Translations under genes and position numbers: made by a program
The notes under the pieces: generated by a model
What the model was told of the DNA's origin: nothing
Seen by the model: the letters and a program-made list of their open reading frames with translations, nothing else
The model's database searches: none
Part shown: piece by piece, positions 61,799 through 64,000 of the stretch
How the letters are laid out: each line of letters opens with the position of its first letter
Position numbering within the stretch: position 1 is the stretch's first letter
Source of the DNA: Methanoregula sp. UBA64
GTDB taxonomy: Archaea > Halobacteriota > Methanomicrobia > Methanomicrobiales > Methanospirillaceae
Assembly: GCF_002502735.1 (NCBI RefSeq)
Contig: NZ_DAQC01000005.1
Location: forward strand, 62,001-126,000
Length of the DNA stretch: 64,000 bases
Reading direction: 5' to 3'

Positions 61799-63758
61799 AC
61801 CGATGAGCCGGATGCTCATTGTGGCATCCCGCGACCAGGCGGAACCGATCATCGAAGAGCTCTACCGCGAGCGCCTGTTCCATATCGAAGACTATGTGGA
61901 GCAGGGCCGCGAGGGGTACGAGGGCTTTAAGATCGGCACACCGCTTCACGGGGCCACGGAAGCATCGCAGGAGCTCGTCAAGGTCAGGGCAATCGAGAAC
62001 GTCTTTTCTGTACGCGGCGAGGATATCGAAGCGAAACAGAAATTAGGCACGCCGGCAATACGGCAGAAGATCGAACAGGATCTTCCCGGTATCGAAAAAG
62101 AGGTCGAGGACCTGGCAGCAGCCCGGTCGAAACTCGACACGAAAGTAAAGGAGTACGAGCAGAAGATAGCAGAGCTCGCCCCGTTTACGGGGGTCCCGGT
62201 GGATCTCGCGCTTCTCGGCGGGTATACGCACTTCTCCGTGCTGGGAGGCTATGTCCCAAAAGACGTGACCCTATCCGTCCCGCACGAGATTGAGACCGTA
62301 AAAGGCAAGGACCGCCAGTTTGTCCTTGTCGTGGTCGCTGCACAGGACCGGGCCGAGGCCGAACGCGAGCTGCAGGAAGCGCAGTTCCAGTCGGTTGCAA
62401 TCCCGGAAGAGAGCGGCACTGCAACGGTCCGCACCGCGTATTACACGGAACAGATCGCGTCCTTAAAAAAAGAGATCGACGGGATCAACGCCAAACTCAC
62501 CACGATCAAGGAGTCGCACACCGATCTCCTGGTCGCCTGCGAGGAAGCGTTCCGTGCAGAGATCGAGAAGACCGAGGCACCCTTACGGTTTGCCACCACC
62601 TCGAAGGTGTTCGTGGCAGAAGGCTGGGTCCCGGCGGACCATGTCGCAGCGCTCAGTGCAGCCCTCGACAAGGTGACCGGCGGCAAGGTCTTTGTCTCCG
62701 AGCAGCCGGTTGACGCTGTCCACGACAACGTCCCGGTGGAGTACAACAACCCGGAGTTTGCAAAACCCGCACAGCTCTTAATGGATGTCTACTCCCGCCC
62801 CACGTACACGGAAGTAGACCCGACGCTCGTCCTCGCCATCATGTTCCCGATCTTCTTCGGGGTCATTGTCGGGGATGTCGGGTACGGTCTTTTGATGCTT
62901 GCCCTGTGTGCAGGACTCTGGATGTTCATGAAGGGTGAAGAGACCCGCCAGTTCCTGAAAATTCTAAGGAACGCGAGCATCATGAGCATCATCTTCGGGG
63001 TTCTCTTCAGCGAATTTTTAGGATTCGAGCTCCCGTGGGCCCCGATCATCTACAGCCGCCACTTAAACATTGGCGTGACTGAAGCCGGAGGACACGGGGC
63101 AGCGATTGCCGAACTCCTTATCGTATCGGTCTGGGTCGGTATCCTGTATGTCACGCTCGGCAGGGTGCTGGGCATGGTCAACCACGCCAAACAGGACCAT
63201 GGCGATCACCGCATCAAGGCCGTGCTTGCCAATCTTGGCTGGATCCTCGTCATGTGGGGTATCCTCTTTGGCATCTGGTCGATGTTCCCGATCCCGCTCA
63301 TGCCGGATATGACCAAGCTGCCCATCGTGGCAGTCGGGCTCTCGGTAGGGATCGTCCTTGCGATCGTCTGTATCGTGCTCGGGGTCATCTTCATTGCACG
63401 CGACGCGGTCCTCGAGATCATCGAGATCCCGACGATCATCTCGCACGTGCTCTCGTACACCCGTCTGACGGCCGTAGGGCTGTCGTCGGTCGCCATCGCA
63501 ATGGTGATCAACTACATGGCTATCGGGATGTTCATCAATCCCGGCATGAAAGATCTCTCGATTGTAGGAATAGTCATGATCATCGTCGGGGTTTTGATAT
63601 TCCTGCTCGGGCACATGTTTAACCTGGCGCTCGGGCTCCTTGACGGTGGTCTTCACTCAATCCGGTTGCATTATGTCGAATTCTTCACCAAGTTCTACAA
63701 GGGTGGAGGCAAGAAATACAATCCATTTGGAATGAAAAGGAAATTTACGGAGGACTAG
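61785..63758 (+). CDS. atpI: A-type ATP synthase subunit I (a-type)
   Basis: 657 residues. The N-terminal half is cytoplasmic and coiled-coil-rich (about 90-130 and 235-270), the C-terminal half holds seven or eight membrane helices, with FFGVIVGDVGYGLLMLAL and SYTRLTAVGLSSVAIAMV, the latter carrying the conserved Arg of the ion path. It is the stator a-subunit of the archaeal synthase. An AAGGAG lies 7 bases before the ATG at 61785. Confidence 0.95.
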   Translation: MLAPKPMSRMLIVASRDQAEPIIEELYRERLFHIEDYVEQGREGYEGFKIGTPLHGATEASQELVKVRAIENVFSVRGEDIEAKQKLGTPAIRQKIEQDLPGIEKEVEDLAAARSKLDTKVKEYEQKIAELAPFTGVPVDLALLGGYTHFSVLGGYVPKDVTLSVPHEIETVKGKDRQFVLVVVAAQDRAEAERELQEAQFQSVAIPEESGTATVRTAYYTEQIASLKKEIDGINAKLTTIKESHTDLLVACEEAFRAEIEKTEAPLRFATTSKVFVAEGWVPADHVAALSAALDKVTGGKVFVSEQPVDAVHDNVPVEYNNPEFAKPAQLLMDVYSRPTYTEVDPTLVLAIMFPIFFGVIVGDVGYGLLMLALCAGLWMFMKGEETRQFLKILRNASIMSIIFGVLFSEFLGFELPWAPIIYSRHLNIGVTEAGGHGAAIAELLIVSVWVGILYVTLGRVLGMVNHAKQDHGDHRIKAVLANLGWILVMWGILFGIWSMFPIPLMPDMTKLPIVAVGLSVGIVLAIVCIVLGVIFIARDAVLEIIEIPTIISHVLSYTRLTAVGLSSVAIAMVINYMAIGMFINPGMKDLSIVGIVMIIVGVLIFLLGHMFNLALGLLDGGLHSIRLHYVEFFTKFYKGGGKKYNPFGMKRKFTED

Positions 63759-63763
63759 ATTAT

Positions 63764-64000
63764 GGCAGACGCAGTTATGACAATGGAAATGATTCAGGCA
63801 TCGCAGGTAGGAATGAAGGCAATCGGCGCAGGGCTCGCCGTCGGTCTCACCGGTGTAGGTACCGGTGTTGCTGAGATGGGTATCGGTGCCGCAGCCGTTG
63901 GCGCCATTGCAGAGAACAAGGACTTCTTTGGTCTTGGGCTGCTCTTTACGGTCATTCCGGAAACCATCGTTATCTTCGGTCTTGTCATTGCGCTTCTCCT
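63764..64000 (+). CDS. atpK: A-type ATP synthase subunit K (proteolipid), 3' end cut by window
   Basis: 79 codons are visible from the ATG at 63764, which follows GGAGG at 63751. After a short start comes GAGLAVGLTGVGTGVAEMGI, a loop AENKDFFG and a second helix with IPETIVIFGLVIALL, where the Glu of PET is the ion-binding carboxylate. It is the rotor c-subunit. The gene continues beyond the window with the rest of the operon. Confidence 0.92.

Overview
The window is about 64 kb of a methanogenic archaeon, most likely of the order Methanomicrobiales and close to Methanoregula. The assignment is by inference from gene content and no search was run. The evidence is a block of methanogenesis marker genes with the MCR activation ATPase A2, an A-type ATP synthase operon, a thermosome, an archaeal Lon, a two-domain Cdc48, RadB, Nob1, GfcR, archaeal TATA boxes and generally high GC with tight overlapping operons.

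Layout. 1-7.6 kb: a deoxyribosyltransferase-like end fragment, then surface glycan genes (two multi-membrane GT-C transferases, two dolichol-phosphate-mannose-synthase-like GT2 enzymes, UDP-GlcNAc 2-epimerase and an UPF0104 flippase-like protein). One transferase is strikingly AT-rich. 7.8-14.1 kb: a SelB-like protein without a working P-loop, a LemA/DUF2207 pair preceded by a three-copy palindromic operator array, a PPC-domain protein and a YgiQ radical SAM protein. 14.1-17.4 kb: mannose-1-P guanylyltransferase and asparagine synthetase, both minus strand. 17.5-25.7 kb: the MCR activation operon (atwA, mmp3, mmp6, mmp5, mmp15, mmp17, mmp7 and an AhpD-like gene) with a HAD protein upstream. 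25.8-36.3 kb: ribose-1,5-bisphosphate isomerase, dapF, a radical SAM/HhH protein, a six-PAS HTH regulator, radB-larC and cdc48. 36.2-38.0 kb: a Fic gene sandwiched between two copies of the cdc48 3' end. 38.0-44.8 kb: a Cys-rich small protein, a gene-free stretch, a DCoH-like protein, a sodium symporter with its 42-residue accessory protein, an Lhr-type helicase, and a cupredoxin with a small membrane protein. 45-48.8 kb: tRNA-Ser(CGA), thermosome, gfcR, nob1, prs. 49-53.9 kb: lonB-tldD-tldE-bofA. 55.2-61.3 kb: two KaiC-like ATPases divergent from a secretion ATPase/TadC-like pair, then a zinc ribbon and an unknown protein. 61.5-64 kb: ATP synthase subunits H, I and the start of K.

The most unusual structure is non-coding or duplicative. 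(i) A roughly 435-bp element with four hairpins occurs twice, inverted, each time between convergent gene ends (27.7-28.2 kb and 54.6-55.0 kb). (ii) Beside the second copy lies a degenerate tandem array with a strict 31-bp period and phased A/T tracts. (iii) The last 93 bp of cdc48 are repeated on the far side of the Fic gene with only three, all synonymous, differences. (iv) Three 14-bp palindromes spaced exactly 19 bp apart precede lemA. (v) The KaiC/GspE/TadC cluster looks like an ArlH-I-J platform without a visible pilin, and one KaiC-like partner has lost its Walker A lysine.
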